From Branchinecta lynchi (taxonomy: Eukaryota; Arthropoda; Branchiopoda; Anostraca; Branchinectidae): a stretch of DNA of 64,000 nt. Where the stretch lies: assembly GCA_023053575.1 (NCBI GenBank), contig JAKZAP010000007.1:20485464-20549463 (forward strand), read 5' to 3'. The position numbers and the translations under genes are program-made. Of this stretch, positions 1-11,407 are shown one piece after another (positions within the stretch are counted from its first letter, which is position 1; the number at the start of each line of letters is the position of its first letter). Under the pieces are notes generated by a model. That model saw only the letters and a program-made list of their open reading frames with translations, had not been told where the DNA came from and ran no database searches.

Positions 1-715
1 TATTTGTATCAGGTGTATTAGATGGTAAGAACAATTTTGTTCCTAAAAAGCCAAAACGGCTTTTATGCTATAATCATCTTCAGCGATGAGGGGTCTGCAA
101 CTTTTAATAGCTGATGTATCCATTATTTGTTCCGATGAATTTGATGTCAATCACGGGAGAGGGACTTGTAAGTAAAAATCGGTTCACGAGGGGCTAGAAA
201 TATTTGAAAATTGGTGCACATTGTATTCAATATCTGTAAATATGACGGTAAGAAAGTTTGTATCGATGGTCTATCGCTATAACCGAGGATTAACTGTTTA
301 CACAACGGGTACAAACGATACGGTAATCTAAAACAATAAGGTAGTTTTGTAATAATTAATAGTGTCATCTATGGTATTTTAATCCTGAAACGTTACGGAT
401 AGCTTTATAATACCAACTAGATTATATAAGATATTGTTCCAAGTTTTCATCCGTCACGATATCTACGATTGAAAGGGATAAAGTTCAACTGACCGCCAAG
501 TCAATTTAGTCCCTTCTTCCGATATTGTTTTGTTGTTGGTTTTACAACGCTAAAGAACAGCTTTTGATCATGTGATTATTCTTTTTAGAACATACCGTTT
601 TAAAAGCTTCGATAAGTTGACAAGCAGCATTTAACTGACAGCGAAGAAACAAAACCAAAGTGTTGCTCTCGCAACACTTCACGTTGCCCCGGCAACGTAG
701 GTCTAGTTTGTTGTC
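1..715. repeat. Dispersed repeat family F, copy 1 (cut by window edge)
   Basis: Aligns by eye over most of its length with 24350-25170, sharing blocks such as ATCACGGGAGAGGGACTTG and ACGTTGCC..GGCAACGTAGG. No coding capacity is seen. Confidence 0.8.
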
Positions 716-1435
716 ATTTTGCAAACGTTACGCACAACAAGCTTTCCCAGGAAGAGCCTTCTGAAAAATTCTGAAAAATCAGCTGACTTTTTGTTTGTCG
801 TCCTGATATGGGAAAAGTCAGCAGATGCATCTGCTCGGTCAGCAGAGCAGCAAAAATCAGCTGATTTTTCTGGCATAGCTTCGGCTCTTCATGTACGCAT
901 AATAATTCAATTAGTGCTGTTAGAAAAACATATGAGCTAACATCCAAACTGTCATCTGCTGAAACCGCACATCTATGTGTTATCGGTCATGAAACTTCTG
1001 ACGGTGTATTAGGGTCCTATGTTTATTACCCCGAGCATATCACGTCTACAGGTCTTCCCTAAAAACCTGTACAAGTTCTTAACTAATGCCACGTTTTAGT
1101 TCGCTTAAATAGGAACAAATAAGACTTATGCAAGTCCAATACCCACAAGCCATCTTTTAATTAGGTACACCACACAAAGAACAATACAGCCATTACCCAA
1201 TTTACAACACATAGATATTTTAACTGAACTGATTAACCCAACCACAGTCGTTTGCCCTTGTCAATTTGACATTAATATACTATTAAGTTTTAAATAAATC
1301 TTGTAATAAAGTGGTAATGACATACAATAATCGAACAGAGATTACAGCAAGGCTGTGGCAAGATGTTGGGAGGCGCTTCTTGCTGAATCGATCATGTGCT
1401 GATATCATCTTATCACCTCACATCTCTGGCACCAC
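716..1435. other. No gene seen; short palindromic AGCTGA-rich stretch
   Basis: Bases 770-875 contain repeated AAATCAGCTGA and TCAGCAGA words, including a palindrome AAAATCAGCTGATTTT near 854-869. Nothing else is recognised up to the family-I repeat. Confidence 0.4.
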
Positions 1436-1790
1436 AGGCATTACTAGCCAAAATGTTTTTTTTTTTCGGGGGGGGGGGGGGGTAAGGCAATTACCGATGG
1501 GATGGTCATTTTTACTGACCGTAAACAGTCTGTTTTTTGCAGAAAAAACGACGGTTTTTAAGAGGAAACCCACTGTTTTAAAGAAAAATCCACTGATTTT
1601 AAGAAAAAACGACTACTATTATGATAAATTGACTATTTTTAGGAAAAACCGACTGTTTTGAAGAAAAAAAAGACTGTTTTTAAGAAAAAAAAAAAAAAAA
1701 CCGAGTAAAATATCACTCAGTTATATTTTACCGACTGGTCGACAACATTAGCCCCCCCCCCATAAGTGACGCCCCTTTTTGGCACAGGAT
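1436..1790. mobile_element. Family I repeat, copy 1 (poly-G/poly-C bounded)
   Basis: Begins near GCATTACTAGCC with a G-run and ends with a C-run before ATAAGTGACGCC. The interior is a degenerate short-period array of CGACTGTTTTTAAGAAAAA-like words. The same layout recurs at about 42944-43230 and 43932-44137, including ACTGGCTGACAACATT before the second homopolymer. Probably a non-autonomous element. Confidence 0.55.
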
Positions 1791-1889
1791 ACAAAACTGG
1801 CACAGGATAAAAAAAAGACATACAGACAAATAACTTTTTAGTGCAAATCAAAAGATCTACCACTATATAGTGTCAGAATAATCAAAGTA

Positions 1890-2480
1890 GCCTATGAGTA
1901 TGAGAGGAGGGGGGGGGGGGGGGGGGGATTTGAGAAAGACGAAAAGTAGCATACTATATCTGCTGATAAATCAACAAATCTCCAAAGTAAGAGTGTTCGT
2001 GCGGTGATCATTCTACTCAGCGTTGGGTCAATTTTATTTATTGATTTTCTTTTATGGAATGATTCGCCCCCCCCCCCCCTCCCCGACTTCCCCAACCATA
2101 GCCGCATTGGGTTCGTACACATGCTTTGCATATCTAGGTCATCAGTTTTTATCACCCATAAAGTTTCACTTGAATCGGACCATTTTTTCGCAACCTACGG
2201 AAGTCAGTAATTTCCGGGTTCCACCTCCCTCTACTCCCCGAAAAATGGTTGGATTCAGGAATGGAAGTCTTCCTAGGGCATGTGTGTCGGGTCCGTAAGT
2301 CTATTTGGTCGGGTCACTAATATACCTGCCTAGTTTTATCGTCCTTAGCACATCTGGAAGTATCCTATCTCGCGATCACCGGAATTCCGGGAAATCCACT
2401 CCTACTCTACACCTTTTAAGATACACTGAACGTTGCTTGGACGTCAGACGCGGGAGGCAGGGCCTCTTTTCCAATTTTCT
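1890..2480. repeat. Family E repeat copy with homopolymer runs
   Basis: Carries the family-E words TTTATCGTCCTTAGCACATCTGG and CGCGATCACCGGAATTCC, shared with 5820-5885 and, in reverse, 61075-61125. Long G and C runs occur at about 1908-1927 and 2067-2079. No intact gene. Confidence 0.55.
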
Positions 2481-2906
2481 TCTTCTTCAATAAGAACTGA
2501 GATACAGGAGCCCAGCTCTGGCGTAATTATTCTTGTTCTTCCTTGACAAATTTCAATGTTCGGAGTCTTCTTTCACAAACCTCATTGACTAATTATATAC
2601 TCTCAATGAATTGGACTTGGAATTTTGTACATATTAGTTATTCGGTCAACGAACATGGCTCCGAAGTTTTCGACTTACACCAATTTTTGGTTGATTTTTT
2701 TTTTGTTTTTCAAGAAACCGGATCCTTCCGTCAAAAGCGACCTACAACTCATCGCTCGAGGTTTCGGAGTTCGAAATATTTCTGAAAAATTATGAAAAAG
2801 GCATAAACTAGGCGTACAAGCTGCGTACAAGACTTTTTCGCATATTCGAAGGAAAGATAAGACGCAAATATAATTTCCCAGCAGCAATAAGCATTACTGG
2901 CTATTA
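2481..2906. other. No feature recognised
   Basis: No gene or repeat signature was recognised; open frames here are short and unlike known proteins. Confidence 0.3.
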
Positions 2907-3020
2907 TTAATCAATCAATCAATCAATTTATTTAATTCGTGATATTACACATCACATAATAAAATTACACTAACACAGGAAACTTCTTTACTAAATATAT
3001 ACAATCATTTTAACCATTCG
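2907..3020 (-). mobile_element. LINE 3' end with (ATTG)n tail
   Basis: On the minus strand, a non-LTR 3' end finishes in an (ATTG/AATC)n tail at 2907-2926. The body (TTCGTGATAT.. AAATTACACT.. AATATATACA) recurs at 19310-19390. Confidence 0.5.
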
Positions 3021-3460
3021 GTGGCTCGGGGCAATAACACAGTCGAGCCTTCAACAAAGCCTTCATTTATTTGTTCTTGCCAAAAATATGGTAAAGGTCA
3101 GTGCAACAAACAGGCCTCTAGACGCTCCAGAAGAATTAAACCTCTGCGGATCTGACCAACAGATCAGCAGTGGTAGCGTTTGCTTATCGTTATGAGATGG
3201 AAAGTCGTTTCACTTTCATGCTTATGACACTTGGTGACCGTTATCATATATCAGAATCCAATGTCCTTGGCATGAGATTTTTGCGGCCGAACTTGATACA
3301 ACAGAGAAAAAAAGATTGACAGGGCTGAATTACGGGGATCATTTTCCTTAAGCTTTCACGAAATCGTGGACACGTAGATTACTGACCACTGTAATATTCA
3401 AGATGAAAGACAGCCATCTGAGGTTCAATATTATATTTCAGCTATGTCTGGACAATGGGA
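3021..3460. other. No feature recognised
   Basis: Nothing supportable is seen; it may be further 5' sequence of the adjacent LINE remnant. Confidence 0.25.
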
Positions 3461-4015
3461 GACCTCTAAGTAAGTAAGTAAGTAAGTAAGATATTTGTAA
3501 CCCGCCGTTTTTGAAAAGTGGAATAAATGGAAGAAAATAAATAAAACACATAAAAAGACACTCATTTTCAATCTTCGGCCAGGAGCAATGGCTAACGTCG
3601 TGCACTAGTTGAGGCCTTCTGTCCATGATTTTTGAAAGCGACGAGGAAAGACCCAAAAGCATAACGCTTGCCTCTTAAATTTTGAACTTCTCCGTAAATG
3701 TATGTTTATGAAATAATTTCGACAAGTGCAGCAGGTGCTTTGCACATTTAAAATAACAGGATCTCATCTTTTGCATCTCCTTCTGTCGCAGAACATGAGT
3801 GACATTAGAACGAAATAGTATGGAAGGAACGCAGAAGTTGCTGTACAAATTTTCCAAAGAATGTTATGCCAAGCCATTGTAGAGAGTCTGTCGATTTGAC
3901 GATGAACGATCCAAGAGAGATAGAAGCTTTGGATACATTCGAACAATTTGACGAAGGGTTGAAATGCAGGTACTAACATTTTGAGGGGTTAACTACAAGG
4001 CAGATTTTGAGAAGT
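3461..4015 (-). pseudogene. Decayed LINE 3' part with (CTTA)n tail
   Basis: The minus strand carries short frames with CYFKCAKHLLHLSKL, matching the [14 protein letters not shown] block found in other LINE pieces here (27303-27480, 8470-8530, 9500-9560). The 3' end reads into a (CTTA)n tail at 3470-3490. Frames are broken and 5' sequence is absent. A dead 5'-truncated non-LTR retrotransposon. Confidence 0.65.
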
Positions 4016-4189
4016 CCCGACGACAGCGTACTGGCATTGCTACTTTACTAAGAGCACGTCCGTGTAAAGTGTAAGCTATGTAGGTGAAGGCATGGTCTTT
4101 ATAAAAGTAGGGAGGGTGTAAAGAATCGAAAAAAGATGATATGGCTGATTTGAAGATCGGAAATGCTAAAGTTGGAGAAAAAAATCAAA

Positions 4190-5254
4190 ACTGGAGCTTA
4201 TCCTTTGCTCCTTTCTAAGTGGCGGTATTAGAAAGTAGGCCTACGGCAAGAAAATAAACTATTGAACTAATACAGACAGAATTCTTTTTTTTATGGTGAT
4301 CGATAGGTCTTGATGAGCTGATCAAAGTACATGTCATCAGCTTTTTGTACAAACGTTCCTTCATGAGATGCACCGTTTTGGAAGTTTTTAACGGTTGACA
4401 ACTTCAGTGCTAATATGCGCAGTGAAAAAAAGAAGTCTTATACAAACTGTGAGCAATGTCAAGGGACTCGTAACTAACAATAGGCGGTTAGACCAAAACC
4501 ATCTACGGCAATAAGAGGTTTGCAACTTTTGCTAGTTGGTGTAGGCTACCTATTGTTTGTTTTGGACATTTTTGACGTATGAACATTTGGTTCCATGTTT
4601 TTCATGTGTAAGAATGGATCGGTTGTCAAAGCACAGTCATTTTATCAGGTGAGGGGTGAGAAACTTGCGTAAATTAGTGCACCTTATATTTGCTTTCAAA
4701 ATATTTGAGGATAAAAAACGTAAGACAATTCGTCTCAATAGTCGATAAGTTATCACTGTTAATAACAAATAAAAATAACGACTACAAACAACAATGTAAC
4801 ACTAACAATAACATGGTTTCGCAATTGCTAGAAGAGATTATCTGTACACTATTTTGATGCTGAAAAGTTAAAGAAAGCTTTATATTATGTTGCAAGTTTT
4901 CATCCGTCGCGAAGTCTACGACTGAGAAGGCTTCGTTCGATTTTATGCGTTGGGACTGGGACTGAGAATTGGTATCTCATGCGACTCGTAAACTTTTTAG
5001 AGTTCTCTCACTGCTAAAGAAACTAGAGCCTATCCTTTGCTCCTTTCTAACTGGTGATATTTGAAATTAGGTCTGCAGCAAGAAACTTAACTTTTGAACT
5101 AAGACAGATATGATTTATTTTTTAACACTGACCCATAGCCCTTAAGGAGCTGATCAAAGCAAGTGACATCATTTCGTACAAGGATTCCCTCATGAGATGC
5201 GTCTTTTTCAAATTTCAAGTGGTTGACAACTTCACGGGTGTGGTAACATTGGAC
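4190..5254. repeat. Family F repeat, copy 2 (two partial tandem units)
   Basis: Two units start at about 4190 and 4970, each with CTTTGCTCCTTTCTAA and GATGAGCTGATCAAAG-like words. Both resemble 23955-24250. The first unit also shares the central part with 24300-24900. Non-coding. Confidence 0.7.
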
Positions 5255-5700
5255 AAAAAGAGCTAGAAGGTCTTATTGCACTTGCAAGGCTAGGTAAGGG
5301 GATTAGAGTAGGAATTTGCCAATTCGTGGGTTTGTTGTGATCATTTGTGAGCAAAACCCTTGAGCTAAAAATGATCATGGACCCTTGGAGGTCACGAGAA
5401 TGTACAGTTTGGTTAAAAGTATCATCGCTTGGCTGTGATGATGCGCACTTTAATGGCACAAGAAATTCACCTGTAATCAAGACCGTTGACGCAAAAATGA
5501 TCCTGGGCCCGTTTAGAGGATCATGAATATATACAGTTCGGTCAAAAGATTTTTTTTACTTTTGGGTTAAGATGCGCACTTTAAGGATGCTAGAAATTCA
5601 TTTCTAAGCAAAAACTCTTGCGGCAAAATAATCTTGGGCTCATGGTGATCGTGAAAGTTTATATTTTGCTTAAAAGTTTTTTTTTTTGTCATTAAGATCT
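5255..5700. repeat. Family G repeat, copy 1
   Basis: Three diverged tandem units, each with AGCAAAACCCTTGAGC..AAATGATC..GGACCC..GATCATGA and a GATGCGCACTTTAA block. The reverse complement recurs at 61180-61600, where a family-E copy adjoins it exactly as here, so E and G may form one element. Confidence 0.6.
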
Positions 5701-6290
5701 GATCACCCGTTCAGAAGTTATGTATACCTCAAGATTCAGGATTCCCCCTCCCTCTACTTCCCCACGATGGTCGGATCTGGGAAGTAACAATTTCTAAGCT
5801 AATCTTGTCAAGTCTTTAATGTTCAAGTCAAGTCCATCGTCCTAGCACATCTGGAAGTACCTTAAATCGCGATCACCGGAATTCCAAAGCCCCCCTCCAG
5901 CCCCCCCCCCCCCCCAGAGTGCCCGATTCAGGTCCGGTTCTGTCAATGATGTATCTAGGGCTTATGCTGGTTCTTCCCACCAAGTTTCATCCCAATCGCT
6001 ACACTCTAAGCGTATCACGAAATTTTCTGTCCACCCCCCCCCCCCCAGACTCCCCCCATATTGATCGGATCCTGTCCTCCCTTGAAATGGGACATCTAAG
6101 CCATGCGTCTTTCCGAATATCCGTTCAAAAGTTGGAGATACCTCAAGATTCCGGATTCGCCCTCCCTCCGCTCTCCCCACGATGGTGAAATCGGAGAAAC
6201 GACTGTTCTTAAGTTAAAATGGTCGAGTCGCCTGCCAAGTTTTATCGTCCTAGCACATATAGGATCATAAACTTATTTGGAGAACTGTAC
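5701..6290. repeat. Family E repeat, copy 2
   Basis: Contains two copies of a unit with TACCTCAAGATTC..GGATTC..CCTCCCTC..CCCCACGATGGT, plus TTTTATCGTCCTAGCACAT and C-runs at about 5901-5914 and 6035-6047. Related to 59150-59500 and 60640-61180. Confidence 0.6.
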
Positions 6291-6680
6291 TGCGTCTGTT
6301 CGTGACTAAAAACATTCCTTTTCTAGCTTTTAGCTATTCGGATTAAACTTGATTTATCGATTGATTGAAAAGCATATCGAACAAAGCACCTTCCATTTTT
6401 TACCATTGGTGAATGTTTGATAGCTGTCCGAGATGTTTATTCCATGTTTGAATATGAAAACAGAGGAGCGCCACTTCTGAGCTAGAAAGCTTTTATTTAT
6501 CTAGAAACAAAATCTCGGACAGGCGAAAATATGCGATGTTCTACTGTTTCATCCAACCTAATTCACGAAGCTGTAAAGGCAACACTGACATCAGTGGTGC
6601 CAGGATCCTTTCTGTGGAATTTCGCAGTCAATTCGCAAGATTTTGCCAAAAACGCGCCCAATTGGAGGCCGTTTTTTATA
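6291..6680. other. No gene; weak hAT-like fragment at the end
   Basis: Mostly unrecognised. Bases 6580-6670 (AACACTGACATCAGTGGTGCC...AATTGGAGGCC) resemble terminal parts of the small hAT-like elements, but no paired ends are visible. Confidence 0.25.
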
Positions 6681-6685
6681 CCAAA

Positions 6686-7290
6686 ACGTTAGTAAAGGGA
6701 CACCAATGACTTAGTAGTTTGTCCTTCCGTCCATCTGTTAGCACTTGAGATATTTTGTTCAAACTTGGTATAGGGATTCTTTGGATCAGCGAACAGATCA
6801 AGTTCTCGTAGTCGTAGCCCCATATTTAGGGGGGGAGTAGGTTGAAACTAAAAGGCTAAAAAGCAAATAAAATTGTCGAGTCTTAGGTAAAAGATATGCA
6901 AAATCCATATCTGAAACTTATTTTTCCGCCCCTCAAATAGTTAGCCCGGAATCCAGTCGAAACCAGAAAATTGCAAAAGTCAAAGTTTCATCTGAAGTTG
7001 ATTGGAGGTTCGCTATAGGGCTAAGGCGACACGGAGCGTGTTCCACCCTTCTAACTATAATAACTATTAGTAACTATTTTCGTTACAGCATCGAAGAGAG
7101 GGAGGAACACACTCATGCTGAATTCATTTTTGCCGGGAAAGTAGTTCACCTGTAATCTGGCTAAAACAGGAAATTTGGTAAAAAGTATTTTTTTTCCGAG
7201 GTCATCAAGTAAAGGTTTGATATCAGGGTAAAATACGTGCTGAATCTATCTTGAAGTTTGTTTACTCACTGGTAACTTAAGTTTGGTAAC
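6686..7290 (-). mobile_element. Diverged element A fragment interrupted by family B debris
   Basis: Shows the A order in minus orientation: ACGTTAGTAAAGGGACACC, GTCCTTCCGTCC, GAGATATTTTGTTCAAACTTGG, and a CCGGAATCCAGTCGAAACC unit. At 7034-7110 it contains GAGCGTGTTCCACCCTTCTAA and AGTAACTATT words of the family-B MITE. Heavily mutated. Confidence 0.6.
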
Positions 7291-7439
7291 TTAAGTTTAA
7301 TTCTCTATTACAGCTATTTCATAATTTAATTTTGTTTTATTTATTTATCACCCACACAATACTTGAAGTAAATATGGTGGAGTAGGAATAAATAAATAAA
7401 CACAAAAAAAGAAAACGAAATATACACAAAATCAACGAA

Positions 7440-9372
7440 AACAAGACCAAAGGTTTCGATGGGATCCCAAAAATTCAATATCTGATCCAGACAACTGGGT
7501 CTTGTCTTAGCCAGATCCAGTCTTCGCCAGACTCCTTGAACATTTTTACAATTAAAATTCAGAAACAGATTAAGGCCAAATAGCTAATCACCTGAGAAAA
7601 CCAAGTTCAGATTTGGATTCAGCATGTGTGTTTACCCCTATGAGTCATATCTGTTTTGACGAAAACTTCCTGCCACTTCTGCCAATTTCCCGGTTCCGGC
7701 CGAACTCCAGAACTACTTGTCCGGCGAAAAAAGAAAGCTCAAAGACGAAATCAGGGTATCTTCTTTCCCCAGTAATGAACATCAATCAACTTCAAATAGA
7801 AATTTAGCTTATAACAAATTTTCCGATTCCAGCCGGATTCCGGTCGAACTATATGTCCGGGTAAAATACGATTGTCACACAGGGACTCAGCATCTCTTCT
7901 TACCCTAAATCACTTATCTAATCAACTAGAAATAAAACTTTGACTTCCAACAGTTTTCCGGTTTTGGCCGGATTCCGGACGAACTACATGTCCGGGTAGA
8001 AACTTGTTTTCGGGGTAGAAACTTATTTTGTTACCCGGTATTTACGAGATTCGTTCCTTCTCAATGGTGTTGATGTGAGCTTTATTTCGTATGCGGACGA
8101 TCTCCTGCTACTTAGCAATACGCTAGACGGATTACGTCATAATCTGAGCTTCCTCATGAAAGCTTACAAGAGCATCGGTCTTTCTGTAAATATTTCAAAA
8201 ACTGAATTTATAATTTTTAATGATCACTCTAAAGCTGAGCGCTCACTGAAAGTGAGTGACCAGACCGTTGCGCAATCTCATTCGCTTAAATACCTTGGCA
8301 TTTACTATACCACGGAAATGCGTTCTCTTAGTGCTAAGATTGTTACATGTGTCCACAGTGCGATTAGAGCGGGTTATGGTAAAGCTGTTAGCTGTAAAAA
8401 CAGTGTAAACAGATATGTTCTTGCTCGTTTATTTAATGCTGTAGTCGCGCCGCATCTCTTTTATTTGTCACCCTTGTGGGAGATCATTTACTACAAATAT
8501 GCAAAGTTCTTGCTCGGATTGCCGTTGCGTTCATCCAACACAGAGCTTTCTGCACGGTACGGAGTATTCGACCCAAGCAGCAAAATAGAGCTAATAGAAA
8601 ACCGAGCACACTTAAGGGCGTTAAACATGCTGTCAGAAAATTTACTGACCCATCTATTATAAGTAGTATTCTGTTTATTGTTTGGTTATTGTGTGAAGTT
8701 ATGTTTGTTTCTTTTTTCTTTTTTTTCTCTTTTTTTTCCCCTTTGTACTCCGCTTTTCTTCAGTTTTTGTAAGCGGGCAAAAATAAATATATATATATAT
8801 ATAAGTGTTCAGCATGTCTTCTTGCCCTAAATCGAACATCCAATCAACTCCAAATTAAACTTTTAATTTTGACAAACTTTCCAGTTTGGGCCGGATTCCG
8901 GTCGAAATACTTGTCCGTCGAGAAAATAGTTTTCACCATCGTCTTCAGCATGTCTTCCTACCCCTAAATCGAACATCTAATCAACTTCAAATAAAACTTT
9001 TACTTTCAACAAACTTTCCGGTTTTGGCCGGATTCCGGGCGAACTACTTGTCCGATGACAAAATGGTTTTCACCATCGTGTTCAGCATGTCTTCTTACCC
9101 CATAATCGACTATCACATTAGCTGTTTCAAAATATTTTGTTTGTCCCTTAATTTCAATCCCCTCCCCCACCCCTAAATGTAGAGCTACAAAGCCCATCTA
9201 CGAACTTGACTGGTCCGACGATCCAACCAGCCTTCTCACCAAGTTTCATCAAAATATCTCATTCCCTTCGAGAGTTATCGTGCTTACAGACGGACGGACG
9301 GACGGACGGACAGACGGACAACTTTTGCGATGTCATAGGTATCCCTCCACTTACGTTTTGGGATCCCAAAAA
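7440..9372 (+). mobile_element. Element A copy, interrupted by a LINE
   Basis: Starts AACAAGACCAAAGG and ends ACGTTTTGGGATCCCAAAAA, the same ends as the uninterrupted copy at 30245-31654. Internal 137-bp units contain CCGGATTCCGG..GAACTACTTGTCCG..TCAGCATGTCTTC. A LINE occupies 8012-8801. Near the 3' end is an (ACGG)n microsatellite (9293-9320). It encodes no protein of its own. Confidence 0.85.
8012..8801 (+). pseudogene. 5'-truncated LINE reverse transcriptase inserted in element A
   Basis: The open frame up to the stop at 8660-8662 contains SFISYADDLLLLSN, the catalytic YADD box of non-LTR reverse transcriptases, then LSVNISKTEFIIFN and SLKYLGIYY (palm/thumb). The 3' UTR has TACTCCGCTTTTC..AAGCGGGCAAAAATAAA and ends in (TA)n. 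The N-terminal part, the endonuclease and part of the thumb (after LSPLWEII) are missing, so it is dead. Paralogous to the minus-strand fragment at 9373-9925. YADD and the tail style suit the CR1/L2/Jockey group; the exact clade is not resolved. Confidence 0.85.
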
Positions 9373-9925
9373 CGGATAAGACGGTGGTAAGGGGATAGGC
9401 ACGCATAAGCTGTACCTGAGAGTTTTCTGTGCAGTATCTCCAACTTTAAACTTACATCAGGAACTGAAAATTTGCTAACAAGAATCCGGTTTTTTGTCCA
9501 AGGTGGAAGATACAGAAGAAATTTGCAGAATTTGAAGTAATTTATCCGGATTCTTTTTAAATTACCTTTCTTCAGGAGGGGGAAAAGACCTGAAGCATAA
9601 AGGACCGAATGATCATAGAAAGTAGAATAAAAATTGGCCAGCGCATGTCTGTTATACTTTCCTCGGTTTGCAACGATCTTTGCATAACCAAGCTGGATCT
9701 TTTTACTGATATCAGAAACAGTACGCTGACACAAATTAGAAAGATTGTTAGTAATGGAGATACCAAGCCACCGGATACAGTCTACAAGAGGGATAGTGAA
9801 ATTCTTACAATGAAGGGGAGTAGCAGTAGTATAATTATAGGGAAGAAACTCACACTTATCTATATTAAGCGGAAGGCCTATATCAGAAAAAGCTATGGGG
9901 GTAAGAACATATGCTGAATCCACTG
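9373..9925 (-). pseudogene. LINE reverse transcriptase thumb fragment
   Basis: The minus-strand open frame holds IGLPLNIDKCEFLPYN, DCIRWLGISITNN, RHALANFYSTFYDHSVLYAS and INYFKFCKFLLYLPPW. These line up with the post-YADD part of the LINE at 8012-8801. The YADD box and the 3' end are absent, and it abuts the 3' end of element A at 9372. An open but incomplete remnant. Confidence 0.75.
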
Positions 9926-11407
9926 ACGTCCATATATGTTGTTAGTTTTCTCAAGGTCTTTTGCCACAGTTGGGGAGAATAAATAAAAAAAAAGAGATGC
10001 TTTCTATGTTCTAAGGTTGGGCTCAACTATCCACATTTTCTCCCCAGTTCTGGATTCTCGTTTTCTTTCAGCTTGTTTTCAGTTGTTAATAGATGACTAC
10101 TTTTAACAACTATGTTCAACTGGACGCATACAGGAATTTGGTAGAAAACACAGGAATTTTTTGTCTGTAGATTGTTGTTGGTGGGAAAGTTGGAAAGGAA
10201 ACAGAAGGGTTTCTGATGAACTATATGCCTACTACACTGCTACTACACTAAAAATGCTCTATTCCGCCCTGAGTGGCATTCACTGATTCACTGCATTTAA
10301 ATGACAAGAGCGTGCTTTTGAGAAAAATTAAAACGAGGAAGGAATTAAGTGAGAAATTTCGTTTTCGACAGTTTTGAATGAGAAGTAGATTTGCGCCCAA
10401 AGTGCCAGTTGAATTCTAGATTTGAGCTCAAAAGTGTGCCGGCGCATTTATTGGAAAAATTTGCCCCATGGAATTTCAAAATGCACCCAAATGGCACTAT
10501 TGCACCCAATTTGGCAACACTAGACACTGTCCTAGCAGAAGAAAAATAACACAAATATCTGTCAGAGTTTCAATGCTTTGCTTAGCTCTATAAAATTCAG
10601 CTGATGTATCTGTTTTGCACTGACAAATATGATTTGCAGTCAGCTTGGGCCTGGCTTGAGTTGAAGGATATTCAGTTGTAGCCTGTTATGTAAAAAAAAA
10701 AGACAACTGCCTCAACCAATGTGCAATATATATGCTACAGGATACCTTGCTATTCGCGCCACCCATGTACAGTATGTGCACCACCCGTAGTAAACTTATA
10801 TAAAGACTAAATCACAAGGATCGCCTTAGGAATTTCAATATACATCCATCCAGACCAAATAAATTAATATCAAATGTCATACACTTGCTTCTATTTCTTC
10901 TTCGATAAATTGCCTGGCACTAAACAAAGCCAAAAAGGTGCAAACACATATGAAAGAAAAATGCTGGTCCAAATAGTCCCACTCAAGCTCAGCTCAAGCT
11001 ATAACTGTATAACCTAGTAGCGTCAGCCAGGCGTAAGCAAATCCAGGAAAGGTGCAACAGAAAATTGGACACAAAATGTGGCATAAAAACAGTTAGGCAG
11101 CCATGGTCAGGAGGTGTTTAGAAGAAAGAACAGTCGGAATTACATACACATATTTCATTCATGGGGAGTTGCAAAAACAGTAAGGAAAAGGTATCCTAAA
11201 GGAAAAGGAGGCCTATGCTGGACCATGCTTGCCTAACCGATCAACATAAATACACTGTCTAGCTTATCTTACCTATTCAACTACAGACACAGCACTGAAC
11301 GACTTCAAGAGCTTACATTTTTGTTATTACTTGCTAATAACAAAAATCACTTAAGGCTTTTATGGTTTCACCTTTCACAACTTAAAAAGTACGCCAGTAC
11401 CAGACTC
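9926..11407. other. No gene recognised; mostly unique-looking sequence
   Basis: No coding signature on either strand. Bases 10370-10520 contain repeated GCACCCAA/TTGCCC words and end in TTTGGCAACACTAG, like one end of a hAT-type MITE, but the other end was not found. Confidence 0.35.

Noticed and set aside
1892..2298. Proline-rich frames around C- and G-runs (also 5919-6188, 13031-13358, 44509-44763)
   Set aside because: Homopolymer translation within family E and I repeats.
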